Shown: positions 23,433 to 36,560 of the stretch, piece by piece
Position numbering within the stretch: position 1 is the stretch's first letter
Layout: each line of letters begins with the position of its first letter
Assembly: GCF_003589595.1 (NCBI RefSeq)
Contig: NW_020654810.1
Location: 8,953,084 to 9,017,083, forward strand
Direction: 5' to 3'
Length of the DNA: 64,000 nt
Source of the DNA: Hyposmocoma kahamanoa
Lineage: Eukaryota; Arthropoda; Insecta; Lepidoptera; Cosmopterigidae
The notes under the pieces: generated by a model
The model's database searches: none
What the model was told of the DNA's origin: nothing
The model's input: only the letters and a program-made list of their open reading frames with translations
Translations under genes and position numbers: made by a program

Positions 23433-25084
23433 TGCGAACGGTGTAATTAAAAAATTACCAACGAGACCATTGACGAGACTGTTAAAAGTCCGAAGCCGAA
23501 AGCTTCAATGACTCGAGGTTTGTACTTTTTACTGCCCGTGCTACATACAATGTCATCACATTTGCGAGGAAATAGATACAACGATAATTTATTTCTAGTT
23601 TGAATAAATATCGCCTCACAATTTCATTATAACATTTACGGAATTTGCAAATGGCGGGTTTATTGTTTTTTAATAAATTACCTGTTATTCTTTCATAGAT
23701 AATAAAATTCGAACTAAAATCTTAAAAGAAGGGAATGCACAGATACATACAGCCACAATGTATCAGATATAAAATAAATACTTTCCAAATTCTAAAAATA
23801 CTGCAGAATTTTAATTCACAAAATAAATTTAGTAAACCATGGTTAAATTTCTGTTAGAAATATGCAGTACCTTTTGTTTGTGTTTTCGTTGTTACTAAAT
23901 ATATTCTTGTTTTTTTTTTCTGTACAATAAATAAAATAAATTATAAATGTTTAGTTTTTTACCATAAGTCAATGTTTTTTACACATCAATTTTAATCGAA
24001 ATATATGTTCAGATTTTTGGAGCATAAAAACTTGTTGCTTAATCTTGAAAATAAAAAAATCCATAGGGCGATAATGTAATGAAAAAGCCATGTGCATAAT
24101 TTAGGACATTATGGTCGACTTTGCTTGCATGTCTTGACACTGTTTACGACCAAGTGTGATGAAAAATGAATTACTTTTAATTGTTAAAGCTGATGCTCGC
24201 ATACAATATATTTTGGTTGCTCAATGTCGTTACATCAGATTAAAAAAAAATTACAATCTGAGCCCCAGAGCGTCTTTGTGAGTTAAGTTTAAAGAAATCA
24301 ACATTTTTACACCAGAGGTACAGTACTTTCATGAAAATTAAATTAAAAGTGTAGAATAGTAATTTTTTTATGAAAAATAGTGCCAGACATAAAAGTAATA
24401 CGAGGAATAAAACTAAATATATATATATAATAAGATTCCTTGTTGATATTTCAAATTTGCCAATTACGAGTTTTGAAACTTAAGCTTAAGGTTACATTAT
24501 ACTAAAGCTTCAGCGTATACTTGGATGACAAAAGTCCTTGGTAGTGACCCGTACAAGGAGCAGTCACTGCCTTACGAATGAGCAGTACAGTTCAATCAAT
24601 ATAATGATTTAAAGTGTAATTTGCTTTCTTGTGAAATAAAGATTATTTGACTTTGATGTATTAAGCATTTTGTACATACGGTTACTAACAGGAACAGGAA
24701 AATACTGAATATTCCAGAGCTAAATCTAAAACCGCTGCAGTCTTAATAATTAATTATAGCTGTTATATCTTTTACTTTATAATATTTAATAGGTAATTAT
24801 AATTAATATGATATAATGGTAGCCTATGGTAGCAATGCCTATTTCAAGATCGTTACGCCGTTTTAAGCAGAAAAGTTCGAAGAGACACTAACAATTCCAT
24901 TTCATTGTTTTGCGTAGCTGCGCAATTTGTGAGCCAGAATAATATTAAAGGATCGTGTTTGCGGTTGTATTGTTTTTATTACAGAGTAACTTTATACCAA
25001 TTAATATGATTTAGTCTGAATTGTTTCTATTTATAGATACCATTTTAGTTTTTCTTTTTACGTCAGAAAAAAGCCCGGAGGGTT
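23433..25084. other. AT-rich DNA, nothing certain
   Basis: An AATAAAG with TTTGACTTTGATG at 24640-24660 may be an old retroposed 3' end. Nothing else supported. Confidence 0.35.
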
Positions 25085-25655
25085 ATGTTGAACTCTTACC
25101 GACTAAAACCTGACAGTGTTTTCTCCTCTCACCATATATCAGAGTCACGGAGTTTTTGCATTCTTCCGCAACTCCGACAGTGCACGGTTTGACTGGGCAT
25201 CGAACGTGGAACATGTACGCTACCATCTTGGGCCCACCATTAACGGACGACAGACTCCCCTAAAACTGCCGCGCATGGACCCCATGTTACCGTGGTTTCT
25301 GCCACCCGTAGTCCACTTACATCAGGAGACGAAGAACCATCTGTCTACAATCAACGAATTGTGTCCGGGCAATATCATCCCTTTCCCTTTCTGCCGCCTT
25401 CTTCTGCACCATCACTTTCTCGTAGGTGGCTAGGACTGCGTCTCACGACCTTTTGCTCCTAACCATATAGCGAACTATGGCTGCGAAGGAAAGGTTGCTC
25501 CCCACAGTGGCAACAAGGGCACCGCGTTACTCAGCCCATGCAACTCCACCAGCACATGCTGGGCCATCTCTTTGAAGCAGCTGTCGCAGTGGCGACGCTC
25601 TGACGCAGGTTCCCTCCTGGCGATTCGCCCCAGGTACTTCCCGAATTTATTCTTA
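25085..25655 (-). pseudogene. R1-clade LINE relic, 3' end of ORF2
   Basis: On the minus strand, one frame reads FGKYLGRIARREPASERRHC, then DSCFKEMAQHVLVELHGLS, and after a stop YEKVMVQKKAAERERDD. This matches the R1-clade ORF2 C-terminus with its cysteine-rich motif and the QKEAAER segment that is intact at 46090. Several stops make it a pseudogene. The GC-rich stretch continues about 250 bp as degenerate 3' UTR. Confidence 0.7.
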
Positions 25656-27270
25656 TTCTTTCTTATTCTTCTGCTAGATTTTGCTTTAACGGTGAAGAAT
25701 GACTGCGTGATAGAATAGGTTGAAAAAATTGTAAGAAAGTTTTGAAGGTGAAGACTTTTTTCAAAGAGGATTTAGACATCCCTTACAATGAGTGCGTCGG
25801 TGCATGTTATGTCTTACATGAGTGAGGATCGTCTCACGAAAATTAGTCCGATAAAAAATTTTTGAAAACATTTTTTAAATTCTTACGTTATAACTCCACG
25901 TTACCGGTTTCGGAAATTGCGTTGATTATATGTAAAGTTTCCCTAATGAGTTATGAGTGAGTTATTATGGGCGAATTGAGTTTTTCTTATCATGTCATAT
26001 AGGTTTTTCTTATAGTGCCATAATGTCACAGAGATTTCTAAAACGAACTCTGTTTCGAACTAAGCAAAAATGGCGATTTAAGCAAGGTTTTCCGATTTAC
26101 AAAACGAACATTGCATAAGATTAAGCACGAAATTGCGAAGTAAACTCAAAGTTTAATTACAAAAAATTTGCTTAGCTCTTAATTTTTGCTTAGTCGAAGT
26201 AAATAAAGTTTGGTTTATAAATCTAAGCCTTACAAACAAACGGTATCAAAAGTAATAACAACGTTTGGCTTCATTTTACAACTTTATCTATAGATAAAGT
26301 AATAAAGGCTTGTTAAAGCTAGATAGACTTTAAATAGAATATTTTTTTATATCATAGTATTAATCACAGCATTGCGACACTAAATGCATTTAAATATAGA
26401 CAGAACTTATGCAAGTATTTACTTCCTTGTACAGTCAACGGCTATACATTTTTATTCAAATATCATCTCCAGAGCAATGGAATAAGGTCAGTCAATGCTT
26501 GATATGCTACACACTCGTCATATAGATATAACACACACGCACACGCTTATGGATACACAGACACATAACTAAATATTGTAATTTGATTCTCTATGAAAAC
26601 ATGCCTATAGATAATGCTATAAACTCACTGGAAGTTGGAGATAAAATATTTTTTTAGTATTCCGTATCAAAATTGAAGAAATATAACAATATGTTCTACA
26701 ATCTACAAATAAGTATGACGTGTAAAGTTTCTAGAGTTTATAACCACTTCTGACTTAAAAAAGACGATACAAAAAAATTCTATTAAAACCAATTCTTTAC
26801 CTAAGGCAATAATGTTTCTCTGTAATAGGAAACTCTTAGCCAGTCTAAGTTTGTCGGGAAATTGTGATCTTTGCAATGCAATTCAGTTTAACATTATTTC
26901 CAGCGAGAGAGCTTTAAATTTAATTATTTAGGGACATAACAGCGATGACACAGACGTTCGAAGGAGAATAGACGAGCACAGCTTCATCAAAAATATTATT
27001 AAAGAAATTTGCGACACATATCACTTTTGTTTAAATTATAAAATTTTATATAGTATTCGTTGTAATGTTATTCTCAGAAACTCATTACGCTTAAACCTAA
27101 ATGTCTGAACATGCTTATGATACATGACGTGGTTCGAACACATGAGAAGCACTCTAAATGTGTTACAGATAATGTAATAAAAAAAAATTGCGATGCGAAT
27201 TCGTGAGAAAATTTAAATAAATGACTTTTCTGTTTGCACATAAAAAGAAATATATTGCGGCACAATGAAT
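25656..27270. other. AT-rich DNA, nothing recognised
   Basis: No supported feature. Confidence 0.4.
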
Positions 27271-27273
27271 GTA

Positions 27274-27389
27274 GGGGTGGTATGGGGAGTGGGGACAGTC
27301 GCGAGGCGGCAGAGAGACGGCGCCTGGGAGGGGGCGCGGGGCAAGGCGGCGGGGGTCGGGGGGCGGGGGTTCGCGGGGGTACCAGGGGG
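27274..27389 (+). other. G-rich island with strong G-quadruplex potential
   Basis: The plus strand at 27326-27389 contains at least six runs of four to six G separated by short loops (GGGGGCGCGGGG, GGGGGTCGGGGGGCGGGGG, CGGGGGTACC). A smaller G-run cluster lies at 27274-27294. Isolated in AT-rich DNA. Confidence 0.75.
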
Positions 27390-27395
27390 TGACCC

Positions 27396-29735
27396 ACTTT
27401 AACGGGACAAGTAATATTACTTTTTACTTTTAGGTAACTATTTCACGTTTTATCGCGATAATAATAATATTGTATAAACTTTCCCCTTTTTAGCGACAAA
27501 CAAATTACTTGCCTCTAATCTAATTTTTCATGATTACTCGCTTTGTCTTAATAGACAACAACATAAAAAATGTTGGCAGTTTAGATTGTCTTGGTAGCGA
27601 TGTCACTACTTTTGATAATGATTGTTATTTCTAGATAGATTTACTTGATGTTTTTCAGTTTTCAATTTTTACTCCATTAGGCAATAACAGGAACATTTCT
27701 CTCGTGAGCCAGAAAGCTTCAATAACGATTTATTCCAAATTCTTCCTTCAGTGTTCATGTGAAGGTTCACTTAAAAACAGAAAAGCAATCGCATTCAGAT
27801 CTAAACGAACTCCATCTCTATATAAATGTATATGACTGTTATGTTATTGACGTAGCTTGTTTACACACATACAACCCGACACGTATGGGTGTTCTCTCAC
27901 ACTCTCATGGTAGCGTATATTCGTTTGAATTAATTATGTTTTCCTTTTATATTTATTTTGTGTTTTCAAAGCAAGTTATTATTACTCTTTCGAACGTTAC
28001 ACAGCTTTTAACGTACTTCAACAACATAGTGAGCACGTCAATTAATTAATTATTTCTTCATTGTATTGTACCTATTACCTGTGTGTATAAATTGACAATT
28101 GCTTAATATTTATGAGTTTTTCTTTCAGTCAACATGAATCCATTACGGAAAGTAAAGAGTTAGGACAAGTTCAATAAGTGACTTCTGAATTTCGTACTCT
28201 CGAGGAATTGGACATTTCAGAAAGAACGTACGTACAAGGTTGACGTGACTGGAATTTGCGACAATCGTTTACCAAATGTATTCCTTCCGACAAATTCCGG
28301 GATATTGTTCGGATCGAAAGAGGGAAAATTGAGTTTAATTAGACGATCGAATGTTGGTTGATGGACGTAATTTTATTGTAATGAAAAGGAAAGAAACTTT
28401 TACATTTACGTTACAGATCTTGGCATGTTAAGGTAAAATATACTAGTCTTAGATGGATGTTGTCTTTCGTTAGCAGTTTGTGTCCCTGATGTCATTAAAA
28501 TCGGAATCAATTTGTAAAAGATACTAAGTAGGTATGTTGGTTTTTACAGGTGTAATCGCATTACTTTGGAACCAACTTTCCAAGTTATGTTCAAATAAAT
28601 GAGATTGATAAATCCTATTAAAGGAAATTCGGAGTCCAGAGCTTTACCAAAACCATATCGATGGTCTTTTGTATCATTAAAAAATTAGTGTCAAAGTTGC
28701 CGGTTAGAGGTATGTTCAAATAGGGGCAAGAGACAATCGTGAGAGCTCGTGCTGTAATTTTTAAACTAAGATTAAAAGACGATGAAAAGAGATGACGTTC
28801 ACGCGCTGTGATTTCAGTAATGACGAAAAACGAGTCATGCACATCGGTACGACCACAGAATATACATTTATTTTGTTTGTTTCTTTTATACTCCTGACCA
28901 TTCTTAACGACTACGACCGTGTCGCATCCACATGTCACTTATATTTAACCTTACAACGTTTAAAGTGTGAAAAAGTACAATTATTTGCGCAAGCAGTATT
29001 CCTGTGGCGGGCGCAGAGCGAGGGTTTGAAAAGCCATTGTTTCTATCGCGTTGACCTTTTTAAATTAATTCCGTAGTCGATTAATGAGATCAAAGGGTTC
29101 TGCCATCTGATAATGGACCCCGGCGAAGCTGGTTATTGAATGAAGGGATTGTTCTTTCGGGTTAGCTTGCTTGATTACTCTTTTTGGATTCCTTTCAATC
29201 GTCAGCATAATTCCATCAACTCAAAAGTACATTGTTATGGTATTATAATTTTATTATAAGAAATTAATTTGTGTACTTGTACCTCTTGGCACTAAAAGCA
29301 AGATGTGGTAAGTTATTGAAAAGAAAAACTAAAGTTACTTTAAATATACTATTATTGTGTTTATCCTTGTAGACATGGATGTAGGGTAAATTCCGTAAAG
29401 AGCGAACGCATGGGAAAACTTCCGAATCGATGCCCCGTCTTATACAACCTTGTAACTTTGCACCGCTTGCCCTCCAACCCTATAAATTAGCAACTTCACT
29501 GGGGTCAAATGATTAAAAATGTCAAGGATTTTTGGGGGAGACTATTTTTAAGCAATTCTTATGTAACCACTAATTATTATATTGGCACTGAATATGTTCT
29601 GTTAGGAGGTAGATACACTAGATATAATGCAAAATTTACAATATATCTAGAAAAGATAAACAATACAAATCTTGTTACTTTAAAAGTATACTTATAACCA
29701 TATAATTATATGCTTATAATAGTATGTATGTAGGA
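27396..29735. other. AT-rich DNA, nothing recognised
   Basis: Frames at 27759-28049 and 28618-29076 show no recognisable domain. Confidence 0.4.
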
Positions 29736-30030
29736 GTTTGCTACCGAATAGCCCCAGGCATGATAAATGGAGGTATAGTCCATGCGGTGCGAGCCACCGT
29801 TTGTAGAGGTTCAAAGACGAACCATCTTAATGAAAACTAAACTCATATTAGTGATTTGAGCAACGAAACGAAGACGAGTGCTCGTTTATAAGCGTGATTT
29901 AACAACTCCAGCATATTGATTTTTACGTCGCCGTGGGCCCACCCCCTCCCCGCGGGAAGAGTTGTGCACGGGGGTAATGCTAAAATGCTTGTTCCCCTAT
30001 TTGAGAGTACATGCTGGAGGGTTACTCCCT
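29736..30030. other. Unclassified block of balanced composition
   Basis: Stretch with CTACCGAATAGCCCCAGGC and GTGGGCCCACCCCCTCCCCG, unlike its AT-rich surroundings. Possibly an old transposon, but no second copy in the window. Confidence 0.25.
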
Positions 30031-31164
30031 ATTCAACCGCGAATCACGAAAATATTCGATTTGTAGCAAATATTTTGGCTTATTCATATATATATTACTC
30101 TACAATTATGTATGTAGACAATCAATAAGTATTGTTGACTGTCTACATCACAGACCACATAAATTACGTAATGGATGTACGAAAACAAAGTTTGAAGAGT
30201 TACGCATAATCCCTACCGAAGGTACGCGCTGCGGTGAAATTTTCAGGTTAGTTTCCTGTGCCTAATTTCAGTGGTAATTTTTATTTTTTGATTATTCTAG
30301 AATATTATCATGAAGTATTATTTAATATTCAAGTGTAGCATCCTGAAATTTTATTTATTATTTCAAGATTACATACTCGAATTCATAATTATTACAAATT
30401 GCCACCGAAATGACGTAGAGAAAACTGACCTGAAAATTACAGTGCCGTAGTCTTTATTTTTTTTTTTATTTATTTAGTTCAGGCCACATGACCCATATAA
30501 TATATACCTTAAGGACCAACATATATACAATATAATAAAACACTATTTGCAACTAGTCTACACTTTCTACACTTTATTGTTGCTGGATTAAAAGACTACC
30601 TTAGTAATGCGTGTTACATTTATTTTCTTTTTTTCACTAATTGTCTGTAGGCTGCGATAAATATTGTAATAAATCTTAAATCCCTATCTTTATGAACTGG
30701 TTTAAAACCTTATTTTCTTCATTTATAACCACTTTTTTCACTTATCGTGAATAGTTTACGTAAGATTTACGACCGGATGCGTCTTCATTGGAACGTGAAT
30801 GTGACACACTTTCTATCGCGTTCTTATCTCGACGCATTGTGTTTTAACAGCTAGTTTAGTGCCACTTTTTCATGTTTTATTTTGACTCTTTAATAATTCA
30901 AAATAGAATTGTTTACTATGTTTATTTTGATTCGTAATGGTAAAGTGTCTGCTTTGCTTTTTTTTCACCAAATTAATATGTTATACCTATATATTGATGA
31001 CTTCGTAGATAATGTTACTCAAGGTGTATTATCTTTGAGAAATAATTACATTAATAGAGATAACCCTATCCACTCTACAGATGTTCATGTTGTTTTGGGG
31101 AAATTATTAAAAAAAAAAGATTTCGGTGACATTGAAAAGATGTAACAAAATTGGAGCAAGATAT
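30031..31164. other. AT-rich DNA, nothing recognised
   Basis: No supported feature. Confidence 0.4.
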
Positions 31165-31305
31165 ATAGGGAAGGTACCCGCGAGTTTGTTCAGCCCCACC
31201 CGCGCACTTTTCAGTGGGCCACCCCGCCGCCCGCGCCCGGCGCACCCTCCGCTGCACCCCATGTGTTACTCCTCCGGGCCGCGGGCCGCGGGCCGCCCGA
31301 CGCTC
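31165..31305. promoter_or_regulatory. GC-rich island
   Basis: CCACCCCGCCGCCCGCGCC and GGGCCGCGGGCCGCGGGCCG. Same character as the islands at 9.0, 16.1, 18.5, 27.3 and 52.1 kb. Confidence 0.35.
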
Positions 31306-33030
31306 CTTCATTTCACTCCAATTTACAAACTGAAAAAATTCAAACAAACATACGCTAAATTAAATATATAGGGTTATGTAACATGCAAATTGGATTTTAC
31401 GTTTCTCATTTCGTCGTAAACACTCAACTCGAATCGTCATTTTTATGATTTTATGCTTTTGTAACCAATTAGGGTAGCTTTAAAAAATATGTTCAATGTT
31501 TCGCTGTAATTACTTAACTAAAACGTTTAATTATAATGAGTACAGAAACTAAAACAAAGCCAAAATACAATTATGTGTCCAGAAAATGCTTTAATATTGT
31601 AAGTCAGAAAATTTGTGACTTAGTCGTCATTACTAGAAAATCTAAAAACAATTCCGTACGACAACAGCATCTTGTCTATGGTAAGGAATTAAGTATGTAG
31701 TTGTTTATTCCCGTAACTCATATTTGTACAATTTGGAGACAAGCGGTTGGAAAAATATTGCTGTAGCACTGCGCAGTATTTTCCGCCGACGCGCCGCCGC
31801 CGCCGCCGCCGCGAGGAAATCGACAACCCGACGTCTACCAACATCATCCTGTAGGTACAAATATATCCGAGGAAAAACGCTTTCAAACAATTTTCGTATA
31901 TATTATATTGTACGAGACGTAGAACACGCCTTATCTTTTGGTAAATTATGTTATTTGAAGATAGCGTGTTTATAAGTTTTTCAGATTGGCTGATTGTATT
32001 TTTCTATATTTTTGGTTTGTAAAAACTAGCTTATAGAAGTCTAAAGTCTTATTGACGAAAGTAGGAGTACATTTTAAGTTAATGAAAAAGTTTTATCAGC
32101 ACATCGCATTAACTTAATGCGTATGCGAAATCCTTCTGAAAATTATCTAAAGAGACCTTAACATTTAATCTAAATAATGAGTCCATTTTATTCGTATAAC
32201 TGTAATATATCGCACAAGGTTCTACAAAGTATGAAAACATAACATACATCGGGAATGAAATTAGTTCGGTATAATAACGAAGGGGCGCCACCCCACCCCT
32301 ACTCAATTCCGAAAGGAAAGCTTTTAAGAGCTTTTTGTTTTGTAATTAATTATGTTTTTATTTACATTCTTTTGCTACTATAATTACGCATTTTAGAGCG
32401 TGTTTTGTTCCTTAATTTAAAATTGTAAGACGATACAATCCGCACTTTTTCTAATAACAATTTTGTAATTATAAATTAATGTTTTTTATGAAATAAAAAA
32501 ACTACATATCTTTAATCAATTTATCGGTTAATTACGTATCTTTGTTTCGAAACGTCTATACATAATTAAACAGGTGGGCAATTTCGAGGACTAACCCGTA
32601 GCTCACAGACTATAATTTAAACTTAATCCCCACGATCGTATTGTTTTTGACCTCCTCGTATAGGTAACGAGAACCAGTAATTATTGTGAAATATTATACG
32701 TGTTTACAATGTCAATTAGTTGGTAAACCTCAATTATGATTTGTGTAATCGACCTCAAGCAAATTAATATACTTAAGTACATGTTTCCACTTTCAATGTA
32801 AACAAAAACACAAACTTATTAAATAAAAATAGTTTCAAGAGCTTTCCACTCACTAGCCGCGGAATGGAACAGACAGATACAAAATTAGAAATAATAAAAA
32901 TAAAAGCATCATGCGAGCACGAGCAATAAGTTTTATAATAGTATTCATCAAGAATCGCTCATGGGCCATCTAAAGAAAAGGTTTTAAATTGTTTCTCGAT
33001 GTTAATAAATTTTAAACAGATAAACCTGTA
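31306..33030. other. AT-rich DNA with a small (CGC)n run
   Basis: A trinucleotide CGC run of about seven units lies at 31790-31811. Frames through it read as poly-Ala or poly-Arg and are artefacts. Nothing else recognised. Confidence 0.5.
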
Positions 33031-33345
33031 CATCTCGAGCTCGCGGCTTAAAAAACGAATATCGTGAGTGTAGAATCCAGACGAAAAAAGTAGTCGTGCA
33101 ACATTTCACAAGGCACAACGGCCCGTTGCACTCGCATTGTGTGCCTTAACAATATCCAAGGGCCACAGCACAACACTATACAATAAACACAACACGTCTC
33201 GACGTCATTTCAACAAATCAAATCCCATACGCAAACAAACTCAATCGACTATTCCAGCCAATTTAAATTTTATGCCTGCCCGCCGATGGTGCTCGCAAGT
33301 CGCGCTCCCCGCGACCAACACAAATAACGTTTATTTTGTAAAGTA
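33031..33345. other. Non-coding block of balanced composition
   Basis: Contains short inverted motifs (CACAAGGCACAACGG / GTGTGCCTT). No coding or repeat match. Could be regulatory, without specific evidence. Confidence 0.2.
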
Positions 33346-33630
33346 ACTCGTAAATGAAAATTAAATCGTCTTTATGGCAGTTGTAAAGTAAATTTGATTT
33401 TTTACTCCATAATATATTTTAATATGGATAGGAAATAGGTCGACCTTACATGGCTCTCCGTCACTTTACACAGGTATGGTACCTTAAACTATTACTAATT
33501 TATTTTAAATTTTAATATACATACAGTAATGATTTCCGTGTTTTACTTCAGCATAACAATGTAACTACTACGTACTTCTCAAGTCCTGTTGAAACTTGGA
33601 CTTTTTCGATTATAAATGTATATTGGTATC

Positions 33631-33890
33631 TAGCTGGTGCCGGCGCCTTCGTTTCGCATACAATAAGTACTTCGAGTAGTACTTTACTAATTTTCGTAGT
33701 TTTGTTAATTCTCCATAACAAAAAAATCCCTATTTCAACCCCCTTAAGATTTATTTTTGTGATAAAAAGTAGCCTATGTCCTTCTCCTAGATCCCATCTA
33801 ACTGTACCAAAATTCATCAATATTGGTTTAGCTATTTAGGCGTGCAAACGTTACAGACAGAGCTACTTTCGCATTTATAATATTACTTAG
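33631..33890 (+). repeat. Dispersed LINE-like 3' fragment (family R), copy 2
   Basis: Shares GAGTACTTCGAGTAG-like, GATAAAAAGTAGCCTATGTC and TTTATAATATTA with 12082-12333, in the same orientation. Confidence 0.6.
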
Positions 33891-33949
33891 GATAGTATAT
33901 AAATGAATTATTATAAAATGATGGACAATATACGCAGTACATGTTATTT

Positions 33950-34260
33950 TTTCGATTGTTCGTCAGTTGAGCCGGGTCACTAGAGTACATCGCGATGCGG
34001 TCCCGCAGGGAGGGGTCGCAAACAGGTTATGACCCCGACAAGTTACTCGCCCGAAGCCTTAAACATGTCCATTGAATAAGAGCCCGCAGAGATTTAAATC
34101 TTACCCTTGCCTCTTCTAGTTGACGCTGCCTCAAGGAGGAGGGTAGAGCTCCAATAAAATGGTTGTAGGCACTGACTCGGTCCTCACTGTCCCGAACCAG
34201 GATAAGATAAAATATATCTTGACGTTAAGTGTGACTTTAGTCGCACGTGACTTTGAATAA
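33950..34260 (-). repeat. Unclassified block with a 63-codon open frame on the minus strand
   Basis: The minus strand reads RDSEDRVSAYNHFIGALPSS, then LRQRQLEEARVRFKSLRALI and QWTCLRLRASNL before a stop. Composition is balanced and unlike its neighbours. It may be a fragment of a transposable element; I do not recognise the family. Confidence 0.3.
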
Positions 34261-34343
34261 AACGTCCAATTATGTAATTTATTACAGTTATAATTTAATT
34301 TGGCCCGGTGAATGACCGTTGAATTTTTCACGACGAAATCCAC

Positions 34344-35133
34344 CTTCCTTTCAAGTTTATAAATTAAATTAGCGATGAATGGTGTTGTAAAAAAAAATCA
34401 ATCAATTTTTTCTATACTTTTACAAAGAATTTATGACAAGCAGACTTAAAATAAGAAATCGAGTAAGTTTTGAATAAAGTATACTTACCTAAAAGTCTAA
34501 TTCCATACATAACTTGCATGAATATCAGAAGACAAAAAGATAAGGGCAGTACGACAACTTAAAGTGACTCTTTAGTTGTTTTATCCCAGAGCCAGCCATA
34601 ACAATGCCTCGATTTGTTTAGATACTTTTTTCCACGCATAAGCAAACGAATATATTTCCACTATTACCACATAATACTCCATTGTTCTGCGGGTGATATT
34701 TCTCTGCATTTTCATCGTGGACCAACTCAGCTGGTATACATAACTGCCGAACCGTGAATGTCTAGAGAATGCTATTTGCAATTAAATGTTATGAATCATA
34801 GTTTTTAACTCATCGCTGGCTTAAAATTTTGGCAGGTTTTTCCTGTTGCTCTGGACAGAACTGGCAATAGTTGTTCGTTTTGTACGAGTAGCGCTAAGTA
34901 AGTAAGACACGTAAAGTCCGATATGTCACTTTTTGACAATGAAATGGTGTAGCTAGTAAGTATTAACTCATGACATCATTGCAATATTTATTTGCTTGAA
35001 TATCATAATGTTTTTACTACCCATAACATTCATATATTTTTCGTGAAAATAATCCAATAGTTTGGTATTGCAAAGATTGAACAACATATAGAAAAATTCC
35101 TTCGATCTGACTGGAGACGAACCGTCAGTTGCC
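34344..35133. other. AT-rich DNA, nothing recognised
   Basis: No supported feature. Confidence 0.4.
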
Positions 35134-35325
35134 ACAACGGGGCCACCGCACTTGTAGTAGTTGGTAACAACTGACTCGGTCCGTAGCTCATTGTATCTAT
35201 AATAATTATGACGTCATTGTTCTTGTCGTCCGTAGAAAAACTCAGATCTTTAAAATTCCTTTACATATCGAGAAATTTAATCTTTGTCTAAAATTTTGCT
35301 TTTTATGATTTTTTTTATGATACTA
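35134..35325 (-). repeat. Composite flank C, copy 2
   Basis: Inverted relative to 23241-23411. The sequence, including its join to element L, is conserved. This copy continues further outward (GGCAACTGACGG on the minus strand). Confidence 0.8.
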
Positions 35326-35621
35326 AGTGACAGGACGAACAAGTCGTGCGCCTAGTATTAAGCGACACGCCTGTCCATGACAGTTACATTGCCTCGCAAA
35401 GCTTTAAATCGCAAAGTTCTGAGGGACACTGCCACTGCGCCTGTCAGCCTGATACATAAGTTGACAAGTCCCATATGTACACCTACCCGTATTTTCACCA
35501 GCACCTTTACCCTTCAAAACCGAAACACAGTAACTCAGATTACTGCTTGGTGCCAGAAATAGGTAAGGTGGCAGTACTTCCTGGACGAACTCTGCCACCA
35601 GGAGCTCTACTCTGCTACTAA
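35309..35621 (-). repeat. Element L, part of composite copy 2
   Basis: Nearly full reverse copy from the poly-T (A-tail) end TTTTTTATGATACTAAGTG to GGAGCTCTACTCTGCTACTA. Both hairpin regions are present. Confidence 0.9.
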
Positions 35622-35745
35622 TACTTGCGCCTTTCTTTTATCTCTGAAAGAAAGGCGTACGGACTTGGCATTAGGGTCATGGTTTCTGGATCATAATTGA
35701 ACTTGGCATTATTATATTTTGTATTTGTACGTTATTATATGAGTA

Positions 35746-35831
35746 ATGAACACACACACACACACACACACAAACAAACGCACACACACGTACGCACGCA
35801 CATTTACAAACACGCACACGCAAACGCGCTT

Positions 35832-35881
<50 letters not shown>

Positions 35882-35891
35882 NNNNNNNNNN

Positions 35892-35940
<49 letters not shown>

Positions 35941-35967
35941 CACACGCACGCACTCACACACACACAT

Positions 35968-36017
<50 letters not shown>
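35746..36017. repeat. (CA)n microsatellite with a 10-base assembly gap
   Basis: Dominant CA tract with CACG variants. N bases occupy 35882-35891, so true length is unknown. Long frames across it are artefacts. Confidence 0.97.
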
Positions 36018-36019
<2 letters not shown>

Positions 36020-36179
36020 TATTGGTTAAAGTAACCTATGAATGTTGTTTTTTTTATCTTATTTTTTGTTCTGTTTTTTTTTCGTTAAAATTAGTTTATT
36101 TTCACCTGTTATATGTATAATAACATTGAATTATTAAATAATATAGAATAACGGTTTTCAAAATTTTATAATTGTTTTT

Positions 36180-36415
36180 AGGCCCTCGTTGCTTTTAAGC
36201 CCGCCTAAGATCTTAGGGACAAGGAGGTGGCTGAAAAACAGCGCTATCTGCGACACAACGGTTTCAGGCACACAAGCTGAGACACCTCCTTTTGCCCTCT
36301 GACATGTTTGGCATACCGTTTATTGATTGTTTATGTTTTGGCTTAACATGTTACTTATGTCAAAAAGTGTCATTGTGGCAATAAAGGATATTTGTGTTTG
36401 TATTTGTATTTTATA
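36180..36415 (+). repeat. Possible retroposed 3' end
   Basis: Balanced-composition block ending with GGCAATAAAGGATATTTGTG and then TTTGTATTTGTATTTTA, which looks like a poly(A) signal plus short tail repeats of a LINE. No coding part recognised. Confidence 0.35.
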
Positions 36416-36420
36416 TTCCA

Positions 36421-36560
36421 CTAATTAAAACGCACATGAATTGTAATTAAGTGATTATAATTAATATAATTATAATTATATTATAATTATATATAATATA
36501 TAATATAAATATAATTATATATATATATAACTATATTATAATTAATATAGTCAATAATAA
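36421..36560. repeat. AT-rich self-complementary tract
   Basis: Dense ATAATTATA and TATATA runs able to fold back in many registers. Confidence 0.6.

Noticed and set aside
31690..31890. Ala/Arg-repeat proteins on both strands
   Set aside because: Produced by a seven-unit CGC run inside otherwise non-coding DNA.
35697..36120. Open frames of 60-124 codons on both strands
   Set aside because: They are translations of the CA/TG microsatellite (His-Thr or Val-Cys repeats) and cross an N gap.
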